64,000 nucleotides of DNA, from the NCBI GenBank assembly GCA_947567595.1, contig CANOMQ010000009.1, positions 1 through 64,000 on the forward strand, given 5' to 3'. The position numbers and the translations under genes were made by a program. The notes under the pieces are model-generated. The model was not told where the DNA came from and did no database searches. It saw nothing but the letters and a program-made list of their open reading frames with translations. Positions 42,644 through 50,766 of this stretch are shown here, in pieces; the first letter of the stretch is position 1; each line of letters starts with the position of its first letter. The stretch comes from an uncultured Lachnospiraceae bacterium (GTDB lineage Bacteria; Bacillota; Clostridia; Lachnospirales; Lachnospiraceae).

Positions 42644-42672
42644 ATTATACTTTATGGGAAGGTTGATGTCAA
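42644..42672 (-). promoter_or_regulatory. Perfect consensus sigma-A promoter
   Basis: TTGACA (42672-42667), 17 bases, TATAAT (42649-42644) on the minus strand, driving the damaged lipoprotein gene. Confidence 0.75.
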
Positions 42673-42708
42673 TGTAAGGGATTTTTCTTGCGTTTCCATA
42701 GTTTTTGC

Positions 42709-42737
42709 TTGTGGCAGAACGGATATGACGGTATAAT
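42709..42737 (+). promoter_or_regulatory. Promoter of the AAA-ATPase-like gene
   Basis: TTGTGG (42709-42714), 17 bases, TATAAT (42732-42737), about 90 bases before the ATG. Confidence 0.6.
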
Positions 42738-42826
42738 AAAAGTGACCGAAATTGTCATGCAATGAGAAGGTACAAAACGGTTCCTTATTTTTGCTTTACT
42801 AGGCATGTAAGAAATGGAGGAAGATT

Positions 42827-44386
42827 ATGGCTTTCTGTCTGAATACAAACTCTGCCTTAATTTTATATCGGGATCTTGTAAACAGCGAATACTTTGTTGA
42901 TAAATCTGCAATCATTGAACACATCAGCAAACGGATTCGGACAAGCACAAAATATGTCTGCGTTACAAAACCGCGGCGGTTTGGGAAAACATCTGTTCTG
43001 AATATGTTAGGGGCATATTACTGCAAGGCATATGATGCAAGGGAATTGTTTGAAGGGCTGGAAATCAGTAAAAATCCGTCGTTTGCGGTGCATTTAAACC
43101 AATACAATGTTATCAGTCTGTGCCTGAATCAGCTGCCTGACAAGAATGATTCTTATGAGGATTATATCAATTATATTAAGAACTGCATAAAACAGGATAT
43201 TGAGGCAGCGTATCCGGCTTTAAACGGTAAGGATTTTGGCAGCGTTGCCGACATGCTTACCGCTACCGGGGACGAATTTATTTTTATTATTGATGAGTGG
43301 GATTACATTTTCAGTCATGAAATCTATCCTGAACATCAGGGGGATTTTTTGGAATTTTTGCGGAATCTGCTCAAGGACAAGGCTTATGTCGCGCTTGTTT
43401 ATATGACGGGGGTTTTGCCGATCAAGAAATACAGTACGGGATCGGCACTGAATATGTTTAAGGAGTACACCATGCTCAAGGATCCGTTTTTTGAGACGTA
43501 TTTCGGATTTACGGAGGAAGAGGTTGAGATGCTCTGCGAAAAGCAGACTGCGCTCAAAATGGAGGATATCCGCGAATGGTATAACGGCTATCAGACGCGC
43601 GATGGACAGCGTTTGTATAATCCGCGCTCTGTAGTGTGTGCCTTGGAGGATGAAACGTGTCAAAGCTACTGGACGCGGACAGGAAAAATGGATGAAGTGC
43701 TGTTTTTCTTAAAATACAATATCGGCGAGGTGCGGGATGATGTGGTGAAAATGGTAAATGACACACCTGTCAGTGTTGATATTGAAGAAGAGTACGCCGC
43801 AGGGCAGGGACAGCCCCAAAACAGGGAAGAAATTTATGCTGCTATGATTATCTATGGTTTACTGTCCTACAGCGACGGGGAACTGCGCATTCCGAATAAA
43901 GAACTGATGATTGAATTTCAGAAAGCATTAAAGGATGATGAGTTTGGCTATATTGCACAGCTTGTCCGCAATTCGGGCGCGGTGCTTGAGGCAACGCTAA
44001 ACAAAAACGGTGATGTCGTGGCATCTTACCTCCACGACATCCACAACAGCGAGCTTCCGGTTTTAAAGTACAACGACGAAAACAGCCTCTCCTGCGTGGT
44101 GACGCTTGCATATCTTTCGGCAAGAAATAAATATAAGGTTGAGCGCGAAGAAAAAAGCGGCAAGGGCTTTGTGGATTTTATCTTTTATCCGCGGCGCAAA
44201 AACCTGCCGGGGATTATTTTGGAACTCAAGGCTGATAAGACACCCGCGGACGCGATTGCGCAGATTAGGGAGAAGGAATATTGCGAAAAACTGCGAAAAG
44301 AAAATGTCACGCGCATTCTTGCCGTCGGAATCAATTATGATACAAAGAAGAAAGAACATCAGTGTGTGATTGAGGAACTCGGCTGA
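42827..44386 (+). CDS. AAA-ATPase-like protein with C-terminal PD-(D/E)XK nuclease domain
   Basis: A 519-residue protein of the AAA-ATPase-like (PF09820) plus PDDEXK_9 (PF08011) type, common as multiple copies in gut anaerobes. Near the N-terminus are YFVDKSAIIEHIS and the Walker-A-like KPRRFGKTSVLNML (about 48-61); the Walker B is FIFIIDEWDYIF. The C-terminus has the nuclease core GFVDFIFYP followed by GIILELKAD (Asp...Glu-x-Lys). Function is not established; mobile-element or defence roles have been suggested. GGAGGA precedes the ATG. It has its own promoter and converges on the cyclodeaminase gene. Confidence 0.9.
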   Translation: MAFCLNTNSALILYRDLVNSEYFVDKSAIIEHISKRIRTSTKYVCVTKPRRFGKTSVLNMLGAYYCKAYDARELFEGLEISKNPSFAVHLNQYNVISLCLNQLPDKNDSYEDYINYIKNCIKQDIEAAYPALNGKDFGSVADMLTATGDEFIFIIDEWDYIFSHEIYPEHQGDFLEFLRNLLKDKAYVALVYMTGVLPIKKYSTGSALNMFKEYTMLKDPFFETYFGFTEEEVEMLCEKQTALKMEDIREWYNGYQTRDGQRLYNPRSVVCALEDETCQSYWTRTGKMDEVLFFLKYNIGEVRDDVVKMVNDTPVSVDIEEEYAAGQGQPQNREEIYAAMIIYGLLSYSDGELRIPNKELMIEFQKALKDDEFGYIAQLVRNSGAVLEATLNKNGDVVASYLHDIHNSELPVLKYNDENSLSCVVTLAYLSARNKYKVEREEKSGKGFVDFIFYPRRKNLPGIILELKADKTPADAIAQIREKEYCEKLRKENVTRILAVGINYDTKKKEHQCVIEELG

Positions 44387-44461
44387 TTTTTTCCCACGTA
44401 TCGAACATCTGTCAGCGTACTGATACATTATCTTTCAATATCTGTATGCAATGCATGCATA

Positions 44462-44503
44462 GAAGGCAGCAGCGGACTATCTAATAATCCCTCTGCTGCC
44501 TTC
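44462..44503. terminator. Hairpin between convergent genes
   Basis: GAAGGCAGCAG (44462-44472) and CTGCTGCCTTC (44493-44503) form a perfect 11-pair stem with a 20-base loop. No strong T run follows on either strand. Confidence 0.55.
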
Positions 44504-44531
44504 GCTATTCTTTATCACGCATTTTCGCAAA

Positions 44532-45668
44532 CTACACTACCATCTGCGGTGTTTCCCACAAATTCAGCTTTGTCCCAATGCCTTTTTCCAGCGCGTTGCG
44601 ATACACCATTGTTCCCCACGCCACGTCCTCCGTGGGCATTCCGCCGACCGAATAAATCACAATTTCGCCATCTTTGCGATGCACCGGAATATTCCCGACG
44701 AGCACATCACCCAAATCATCAATCTGCTCCGCCGTCATCTTCCCTTCCGCAATCAAATCCTCCACCCGCACCGCAGGAATCGGGATTGTGTGGTACGCGT
44801 TCGGGCGCATTTCCTCCTCCCACGCCTCATAAAGCTTGATATTATCCGTCACCGTCCGCGCGCGGTTTATCAGAAAATCATCATCAAAGCGCAGCGCCGC
44901 GGTTGATTCAATGATTGCCCCCGGTTTTATCCACGCCTCGTCAATATATGGGTAAAGGCTCGGATCACCCGTCGGCGAGGACGTTGACACGGACACGATA
45001 TCCGAGCCGCGCACTGCCTCCTCAATGCTGTCCACCGCATACACCTCCACACCCGCATATTCCTCCTTCACATGCTCCATAAACGTGTGGAGCGAGTCGG
45101 CGCTTCTGCCCTTTACCTTCACGGTTTTTAGCGACGGACGCACTGCCATTGCCGCCGCGAGCGCGGTTTTGCTCATGACACCCGGACCGACAATCCCAAT
45201 CGTATCCGCGTCCTCTCTTGCGAAATATTTGAATCCGACACCCGGAACGGCGCCTGTCCTGTACGCCGACAAAATATTCGCTGACATAAACGCAAGTGGT
45301 GCGCCTGTGTCCTTGTCGTTTAAAATCAGCATCAAAATCGAGCGCGGCAGTCCCTTTTCCCGGTTTTCGGCGTTGGAGCCGTACCACTTCATTCCTGCCA
45401 TGTCAAACTTGCCGCCAAGATACGCGGGCATTGCCATAAACCGCCTGTCTGGTCCGTCAAGGGGCATCTCCGGAAATTCAGATTTTTCGGGAAACATCAC
45501 CATGCAGCCATGCGAGTTGCCGTTGTGTCCGCCCATGCGGTAATCGCCGATTTTCATCAGCTTGAACATCTCCTCCATCGCCTCCACACAGCCCTTCATG
45601 TCCTTCACGCCCGCGGCAATCATATCGTCCTCACTTAAATATAAAAAATCAATTCTTGGGTAACTCAT
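44532..45668 (-). CDS. Ornithine cyclodeaminase/mu-crystallin family enzyme
   Basis: A 378-residue NAD(P)-dependent enzyme of the ornithine cyclodeaminase superfamily. It shows the substrate-binding Arg/Lys region (MAMPAYLGGKFDMAGMKWYG), LAFMSANILSAYRTGAVPGV, the dinucleotide motif GIVGPGVMSKTALAAA and SSPTGDPSLYP. Members deaminate ornithine to proline or reduce cyclic imines such as pyrroline-2-carboxylate; others are alanine or opine dehydrogenases. It is slightly longer than bacterial ornithine cyclodeaminases (about 330-350). It is the last gene after P-II and an APC amino-acid permease, which supports an amino- or imino-acid substrate. Confidence 0.88.
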   Translation of the reverse strand: MSYPRIDFLYLSEDDMIAAGVKDMKGCVEAMEEMFKLMKIGDYRMGGHNGNSHGCMVMFPEKSEFPEMPLDGPDRRFMAMPAYLGGKFDMAGMKWYGSNAENREKGLPRSILMLILNDKDTGAPLAFMSANILSAYRTGAVPGVGFKYFAREDADTIGIVGPGVMSKTALAAAMAVRPSLKTVKVKGRSADSLHTFMEHVKEEYAGVEVYAVDSIEEAVRGSDIVSVSTSSPTGDPSLYPYIDEAWIKPGAIIESTAALRFDDDFLINRARTVTDNIKLYEAWEEEMRPNAYHTIPIPAVRVEDLIAEGKMTAEQIDDLGDVLVGNIPVHRKDGEIVIYSVGGMPTEDVAWGTMVYRNALEKGIGTKLNLWETPQMVV

Positions 45669-45730
45669 TGTCTTATCCTCCTAATGCGTTCATTTATCCT
45701 TCTAATTTTATTTCAAACATTTGTTCCATT

Positions 45731-47158
45731 CTATGCAATAACTTTTTTCGATGCCGCTCTCTGTTTGTGCGGTTTTTGGTGCGCTGCCAAATACAGGGAG
45801 TTTTCCATTGCCATCACCTCATGCACAGGAATTGCCTGAAACATTGGGCGCTTTAATTTCAATTTGCACCACAACGCCGCATAAACTGCAAGTGCCAAAA
45901 AGATGATACCGTCAATCAGAAAAATCAGGTTCCGCGTCGCGGGATTGCCGTCGATATTCCAAATCATAAAGACATTTCCTGCCACCGCAACCAAGGGGAT
46001 CACAGGTCCGAGCGGCACTTTAAAGGTCCGTGGCGCCTTGGGCAGCCTTTTTCGGAAAATCAGCACGTTGATGTCCGCAATCACGTACGAAACCATCCAA
46101 AAGACAATCGCAACCAAAATCAGAAACGACAGCGAATCGCTTGTTGAGAGTCCTGTCGCATTGATCAGCATCATCACCGCGCCAATCATCAGCACGCCCA
46201 CATAATAGGCGCCGCGTTTATTCTTTTTCAGGAAAACCGACGGCATTAAGTTGATTTTTGCCATGCCCGAACACATGTACGAAAGAAAGCTGATTGCCGA
46301 ATTGACGGTGCTGATGACGGCAAAAACCGAAACCAAAATCATCCAAAGCGAACCTGCCCTTCCAAGCAGCGCATTGCCGTACAGAATATGCGGCGACGGG
46401 CTTTTTGCCAAATCGTCCAGTGCTACATAACGCCCCATTCCGCTGACGACGACAATCTGCATTCCCAATATAATCAAAAGGCTTAATACCATACCAAGCG
46501 GCACGTTCCTGCGCTCGTTTTTCACATTTTTTGAAATCGGTATCACAAACTCGCTGCCGATAAACAGAAAGAATGCCAAGCCAAGCAGCGCAAAGCAGTC
46601 CGAAAACGATCCCGCGCGGTTTGTCGCCTGTTCGATTGGTTCTCCCGTTCCTAATCCGAATGTCCCGAGCAGTCCCATGAGAACGAGGGAAACAATCAGC
46701 CCGTACGCCACAAAATTCTGTATTTTCGCAAACATATCCACGCCGAGCAGGTTTGCCGTAACAAGCACTGCCAACAGCAGCAGGCAGAACACGCTTGAGG
46801 GCACGCCTGTATCAAATACTGTGTTTATCGCATTTCCGAACATCGCGCATTCCACTGAGCCCGCAATCGACTGGCACACGATATATCCGCCTACCATTGT
46901 TACAATTGTGACAAACGGTCCGAGCCCTGCAAGCGTGTACTGCGCAAGTCCGCCCGTGAGGTTTGGCATGACCGCGTTGAGCTCCGCCATGCACAATGCC
47001 GTGCAGATGTTAATCAGACACGCGAGCGCCATTGACACGATAAAGCCTGTTCCCAAAATGCCCGTTCCCTGCCCCAGTGACATCAGGCAGCTTGTCGCGA
47101 CAATCAACCCGACGCCCGTCGAAATGACGCTTGGCAGTCCTAATTTTCTCTCTTCCAT
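45731..47158 (-). CDS. APC-family amino acid permease
   Basis: A 475-residue transporter with about 12 helices. The first helix has the unwound Gly-rich segment typical of APC carriers (ISTGVGLIVATSCLMSLGQGTG), and GLAFFLFIGSEFVIPISKNVKNERRNVPLGM is the conserved loop between helices 6 and 7. Likely a proton- or sodium-coupled amino-acid or amine importer. It starts 41 bases after an unusual P-II gene and is followed by an ornithine cyclodeaminase-family gene. The basic C-terminus (HQKPHKQRAASKK) is cytoplasmic and could contact the P-II protein; that is inference. Confidence 0.92.
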   Translation of the reverse strand: MEERKLGLPSVISTGVGLIVATSCLMSLGQGTGILGTGFIVSMALACLINICTALCMAELNAVMPNLTGGLAQYTLAGLGPFVTIVTMVGGYIVCQSIAGSVECAMFGNAINTVFDTGVPSSVFCLLLLAVLVTANLLGVDMFAKIQNFVAYGLIVSLVLMGLLGTFGLGTGEPIEQATNRAGSFSDCFALLGLAFFLFIGSEFVIPISKNVKNERRNVPLGMVLSLLIILGMQIVVVSGMGRYVALDDLAKSPSPHILYGNALLGRAGSLWMILVSVFAVISTVNSAISFLSYMCSGMAKINLMPSVFLKKNKRGAYYVGVLMIGAVMMLINATGLSTSDSLSFLILVAIVFWMVSYVIADINVLIFRKRLPKAPRTFKVPLGPVIPLVAVAGNVFMIWNIDGNPATRNLIFLIDGIIFLALAVYAALWCKLKLKRPMFQAIPVHEVMAMENSLYLAAHQKPHKQRAASKKVIA

Positions 47159-47199
47159 AATAATGTCCTCCTCATTCGTTTCCTACAAAAATGCTACAC

Positions 47200-47547
47200 T
47201 TATTGCAGCGCCTCTGTCCCTTCCTCGCCTGTCCTTACGCGGATTACGTTGGAGAGCGGCGTGACGAAAATTTTCCCGTCACCGATATGCCCTGTGTAAA
47301 GTTCCCGCTTGATGGTCTCGATGACCTTGTCAAGCGCCTCGTCCTCTACCGCAATGATAATCATCTGTTTCGGAAGCAGTTCCATTTCGTCGTTTTGCTG
47401 CGCCTCATACTCAAACGTGCCGTTCTGCACGCCGCACCCGATTGCCTGCACAACCGTCATTCCGCTCACGCCATGCCTGCTGAGCGCCGCCTTTAATCCG
47501 TCAAGCTTGTTCATTGATGTAATGACTTCAATTTTTGAAAATCCCAT
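47200..47547 (-). CDS. P-II family protein with atypical T-loop
   Basis: A 115-residue P-II signal protein. It keeps IEVITSMNKLDGLKAALSRHGVSGMTVVQAIGCG at the N-terminus (described, about 6-39) and the C-terminal signature TGHIGDGKIFVTPLSNVIRVRTGEE, which binds ATP/ADP and 2-oxoglutarate. The T-loop, normally GxxERYRGAEY with a modifiable Tyr, is instead FEYEAQQNDEMELLPKQ, which is acidic and shorter in similarity. It probably binds a different partner, plausibly the APC permease made from the next gene. GAGGAGG precedes the ATG. A leader ORF and a terminator hairpin lie upstream. Confidence 0.9.
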   Translation of the reverse strand: MGFSKIEVITSMNKLDGLKAALSRHGVSGMTVVQAIGCGVQNGTFEYEAQQNDEMELLPKQMIIIAVEDEALDKVIETIKRELYTGHIGDGKIFVTPLSNVIRVRTGEEGTEALQ

Positions 47548-47584
47548 AATATTCTCCTCCTCATATTGTTTTCACATCATAATG

Positions 47585-47616
47585 AAAAAAGCGCCCGACA
47601 TTTCTGTCAGACGCCT
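47585..47616 (-). terminator. Leader terminator upstream of the P-II gene
   Basis: The transcript forms GCGUCUGACA-GAAA-UGUCGGGCGC followed by six U, ending 38 bases before the P-II ATG. The GNRA loop and U run make a strong intrinsic terminator. It may end the DUF3795 transcript or regulate the P-II operon by read-through. Confidence 0.8.
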
Positions 47617-47628
47617 TCGTCCTTGTTT

Positions 47629-47826
47629 TTATTTCCCTATTGTATTGTTTTCTTCGTCCGTTTCATTGTATAAATCGGTACTGCCGTTTCTTTGATTGCT
47701 CCCTTTTCGGAAAAATGTTCCTGCTGTATGCATTTGGGCGATGCTGCAGCGTTTTGCATCATTATTGATTTTATGCCTGCTTAACAGCCCTATAAACTGG
47801 AATTTATCTATTTCTTTTGAATTCAT
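47629..47826 (-). CDS. Possible leader peptide of the P-II operon
   Basis: A 65-codon frame between the DUF3795 gene (23-base overlap) and the terminator; an internal ATG at 47733 would give a 34-residue peptide beginning MHTAGTFFRKGSNQRNGSTD. It stops 13 bases before the terminator stem, the usual layout for attenuation. Neither start has a clear ribosome site, and there is no run of one codon. It may be a chance frame. Confidence 0.25.
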   Translation of the reverse strand: MNSKEIDKFQFIGLLSRHKINNDAKRCSIAQMHTAGTFFRKGSNQRNGSTDLYNETDEENNTIGK

Positions 47827-48214
47827 CCATATTCTTTTTACAAGTATATGCTTCCATTAGTTTTTCATCTTCCCAAGTCCATTGCTTTTCAACTTCTATC
47901 TTTTGAATAGTTTCTTCTTGTGTTGGCTCTGCCGGAAAAATACTACACGGATATTGCTCACAGTATCCACAATGTATAATCCCTTTTTCTATTACGCACT
48001 TTCGGGTTTCACACAACGGACTAAATAAAACTGCCTCTTCTTTTTCACAACAACAACCATCACATATAGTTGTGTTTGGGTCAGGTTCAAAGCCTTTCCA
48101 TATTTTTTTCCATACATTACAAATTTCAGTACGTCTATCTTCTTTTTCGACATTAGGACGATATATCAAACATAAATCACATCGCATGCCACATTTAGAA
48201 AATATCTTCTCCAT
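47804..48214 (-). CDS. DUF3795 Cys-rich protein
   Basis: A 136-residue protein with many paired cysteines: KCGMRCDLCLIY near the start, CDGCCCEKEE, CETRKCVIEKG and HCGYCEQYPCSIF. This fits the DUF3795 family, thought to bind metal or iron-sulfur centres; function is unknown. GAGGAGG precedes the ATG at 48214, five codons inside the longest frame. It is clearly more AT-rich than its neighbours, which suggests recent acquisition. Confidence 0.85.
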   Translation of the reverse strand: MEKIFSKCGMRCDLCLIYRPNVEKEDRRTEICNVWKKIWKGFEPDPNTTICDGCCCEKEEAVLFSPLCETRKCVIEKGIIHCGYCEQYPCSIFPAEPTQEETIQKIEVEKQWTWEDEKLMEAYTCKKNMDEFKRNR

Positions 48215-48333
48215 TGTATACCTCCTCAAATCCCGATTAATCAGTGAATTAAGTCTAACACACCTCCCCCGCTGAAAGCAATCCCTTCTAGGTCCCTTCT
48301 ACGCCTGTTCCCACAACAAACGCACAATTTATC

Positions 48334-49209
48334 TTATTTACTGCCAACATCATTCCCTTGAACGCCCATGTGCGGAAAAAGCGCCGTATCCGTTATCCGC
48401 TCCTGATACTGCCGCCGCTCGGCCATGCGCAGGTAGTTTTTCGGTGTCATCCCCGCATAGCGCCTGAAATCGCGGATAAACTGCGGTTGGTCATAATACC
48501 CGAGCGCCACCGCAGCATCCGTCATCTTGTCGGGGGCGCCGTAATTTAAAAACTCCAACGCCCGCTGAAACTGAATGATTTTGCAGAAGGTTTTGGGCGA
48601 AAATCCCATTTTTTCGAGGAATACCTTATTGAGATACCGCTCGGAATATCCCGTGCGCTCCCCTAGTTCCGACACCTTGATTTTTCCGTCCGTATCGTAA
48701 ACCATCTGTTTGACCGTCAGCACAAGCTCCGTTTTTCCATACGGCTTTTCGCTTTTGCGCTCCGCCTTCGTGTATGCGTCCAAAAAGACGCGAATCCGCT
48801 GATAAAAATCCGTTTCCATGCCAAGCTGCCTAAGCCAGCCCTTATCGCCCTTTACCAACGGCTCCAACGCAACGCATCTGTCAAACAGCGCCTTCATGGT
48901 CACGTTTAACAGCGCAGGCGACACGCCCGGCATCAGCCGCACGCCAAAGACTTCCCGCGCTATCCGCCCCTGCTCCACCTTATAGGCAGTCGGCGTTCCC
49001 CGCGCAAAGCCCTGCATTTTTCCACTGTCATATGCAAAAAACAGGTCAATGCAGCCGTCGGGCACCAGACGGATTTTATCGGATTTTTCGCGGCGGTATG
49101 TATAAAAATGCGAAATGCCCTGCCGCAGATACACCTCCTGAAAAAAATCCTCCGTGTCAAACACCAAATACGGCTGTGTCGGTTTTAGTTTATCTTTTTT
49201 CCAAATCAT
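48334..49209 (-). CDS. AraC-family transcriptional regulator
   Basis: A 291-residue regulator. The N-terminal 175 residues (SDKIRLVPDGCIDLFFAYD, FGVRLMPGVSPALL) resemble the DUF6597-type sensor domain of AraC proteins. The C-terminal 110 residues hold two helix-turn-helix units: KVSELGERTGYSERYLNKVFLE and TDAAVALGYYDQPQFIRDFR, ending AGMTPKNYLR. It lies directly downstream of the four-gene flavin/iron-sulfur dehydrogenase operon, separated by a strong hairpin, and is a good candidate to control it or the amino-acid genes on its other side. Confidence 0.92.
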   Translation of the reverse strand: MIWKKDKLKPTQPYLVFDTEDFFQEVYLRQGISHFYTYRREKSDKIRLVPDGCIDLFFAYDSGKMQGFARGTPTAYKVEQGRIAREVFGVRLMPGVSPALLNVTMKALFDRCVALEPLVKGDKGWLRQLGMETDFYQRIRVFLDAYTKAERKSEKPYGKTELVLTVKQMVYDTDGKIKVSELGERTGYSERYLNKVFLEKMGFSPKTFCKIIQFQRALEFLNYGAPDKMTDAAVALGYYDQPQFIRDFRRYAGMTPKNYLRMAERRQYQERITDTALFPHMGVQGNDVGSK

Positions 49210-49236
49210 AGCACCCTCTATGCTACCGTATTTTTA

Positions 49237-49293
49237 GCGAAATATAAAGTTTCTTGGGCAGTGTCTTTTAGCGCCCTAGAAACTCTTTTCGCT
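49237..49293 (-). terminator. Long hairpin between dehydrogenase operon and AraC gene
   Basis: AGTTTCT-A-GGGC pairs with GCCC-A-AGAAACT, and the stem extends outward (AGCGAAA ... TTTCGCT). In the operon's direction it is followed by TTTATATTT. It overlaps the stop of the FAD enzyme gene. Confidence 0.7.
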
Positions 49294-50422
49294 ATATTTT
49301 AGCATGGAACCTATCGTAGCGCAAGTCGTGCAAATCCACGTCCGTCCGCCCCGTCGTTATCAGTTCGGCAAGCTGATGCGCCGCGGCGGGCGCAATGCCA
49401 AATCCGTGTCCCGTAAAACCACACGCCAAGACAAGTCCCGGAACCTCGCCGACCTTGCCAAGCACGGGCACGCCGTCCGCGCACTTGTCCATCCACCCCG
49501 CCCAAGTCCGCACAATCTTCGCGTCCGCAAGGTTCGGGAAATATTTGATAATGCCCCGACAGATACAGGGTGCCGTCTTTGCGTAGCAAACTGGCGTTCC
49601 ATTGTCTTTTGTAAAATCCTCAAGTCCTGACGAGCCGCCGAACACAAACGAGCCATGCTTTGTCTGATGCCCGTAGAAATCCGCCTCCGCCGTGCCAAGC
49701 ATTTGGTCAAACATCTGTGGCTGCGCCTCGGTCACGAGCGCCTCGAGCATTGCGGACTGCATCGGAATGTCAATTCCGACCGTTTCCGCGATTTTGCGGC
49801 TTGCATATCCTGCCGCAAGCACAACCGTTTCGCCTTCATATACATTGCCCGACGCGCAAACCACCTTTCGCAGCACGCCCTTTATTTTTTTCAGTTCTAC
49901 GACATGCTCCCCCGTGATAAACCGCGCGCCAAGCTTCCGTGCCGTCTTGTAATAGCCAAGCGTCGTCGTGAGCGGGTTCGCGTGACCGTCCGTCGGGCAC
50001 CAGCTTGCACAGGTAACTTCCTCGGAAAGATACGGATTGATGCGGCGCACCTCGTCCCCGTCAATCATGCGCACGTCCAGCCCGACCTTGACTGCGCGCT
50101 CTGTCAGTCCCGTCAAAATCTCCCGATGTTTCTCGGTCTTTCCAAGACGCAGGTTGCCGTCCTGATGATATTCACAATCCGTTTCCAGCTCCTCCGAAAG
50201 CGTCTTCCAAAAATGTCTGATGCCGTACATCACGAGCGGCAATTCGCGCGGATCGCGCCCCGACTGTCTGACACCGCCGCCGTTTCTTGACGAGCCGCCG
50301 TTTCCGATATGGTCCGAGCCCTCAAGGCAGAGGACGCTGACACCCTTTTTTGCCAAATAATAGCTGACTGCACACCCGATAATCCCGCCGCCGATTACAA
50401 TGACCTCCGCCGTTTTACTCAT
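49292..50422 (-). CDS. FAD-dependent oxidoreductase, HcnC/DadA-like catalytic subunit
   Basis: A 376-residue DAO-family flavoprotein. It starts with the dinucleotide fold VIVIGGGIIGCAVSYYLAKKG, has GGSSRNGGGVRQSGRD for flavin binding and ends with GFTGHGFGIAPAAAHQLAELI. Family members oxidise glycine, sarcosine, proline, D-amino acids or opines. In HcnABC, opine oxidase and D-hydroxyproline or proline dehydrogenase complexes this type is the substrate-oxidising subunit, paired with the FAD/iron-sulfur subunits encoded just upstream. The ATG at 50422 has AGGAGG upstream and overlaps the BFD-like gene by 8 bases; the longer frame is only overlap. Confidence 0.9.
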   Translation of the reverse strand: MSKTAEVIVIGGGIIGCAVSYYLAKKGVSVLCLEGSDHIGNGGSSRNGGGVRQSGRDPRELPLVMYGIRHFWKTLSEELETDCEYHQDGNLRLGKTEKHREILTGLTERAVKVGLDVRMIDGDEVRRINPYLSEEVTCASWCPTDGHANPLTTTLGYYKTARKLGARFITGEHVVELKKIKGVLRKVVCASGNVYEGETVVLAAGYASRKIAETVGIDIPMQSAMLEALVTEAQPQMFDQMLGTAEADFYGHQTKHGSFVFGGSSGLEDFTKDNGTPVCYAKTAPCICRGIIKYFPNLADAKIVRTWAGWMDKCADGVPVLGKVGEVPGLVLACGFTGHGFGIAPAAAHQLAELITTGRTDVDLHDLRYDRFHAKI

Positions 50423-50762
50423 CGTCCTGCCCCTCCTTTGCCTCGTTTGCTTCGTTTGCAAATATGCGCATCTCAATCGGACGCATCGGCGCCCTGCTTG
50501 TCGCAGGCTCCAGTTCCGCAGGGGATACGCCCAATTCGCGCGCCACAATCGCTTTGACCAGCTTCGCGCAGGTCTGCCCCTGACAAAGCCCCATGCCAGT
50601 CCGCAGATACCGCCTGATTTCCGTCATTGTCCACATGCCCTCGTGCACCGCTTTTCGGATTTCACCTTTTGTAATCTCCTCGCAGCGGCATATCAGCATA
50701 TCATCGTCGGGGCTTGGAACAAACGGCGCAAGTTCCCTTGATCTGTCATTTACTGTATTCAT
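50415..50762 (-). CDS. BFD-like [2Fe-2S] protein
   Basis: A 115-residue protein with a bacterioferritin-associated-ferredoxin-like four-Cys cluster site: LICRCEEIT then, about 32 residues later, MGLCQGQTC. In related complexes this domain is fused to the FAD subunit or is the separate gamma-type subunit that passes electrons between flavins. ATG 50762 with GAGGAGG upstream is chosen; it starts 4 bases after the FAD-subunit stop. The Ala/Glu-rich tail (NEANEAKEGQDDE) overlaps the next gene's start. Confidence 0.88.
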   Translation of the reverse strand: MNTVNDRSRELAPFVPSPDDDMLICRCEEITKGEIRKAVHEGMWTMTEIRRYLRTGMGLCQGQTCAKLVKAIVARELGVSPAELEPATSRAPMRPIEMRIFANEANEAKEGQDDE

Positions 50763-50766
50763 TCTG

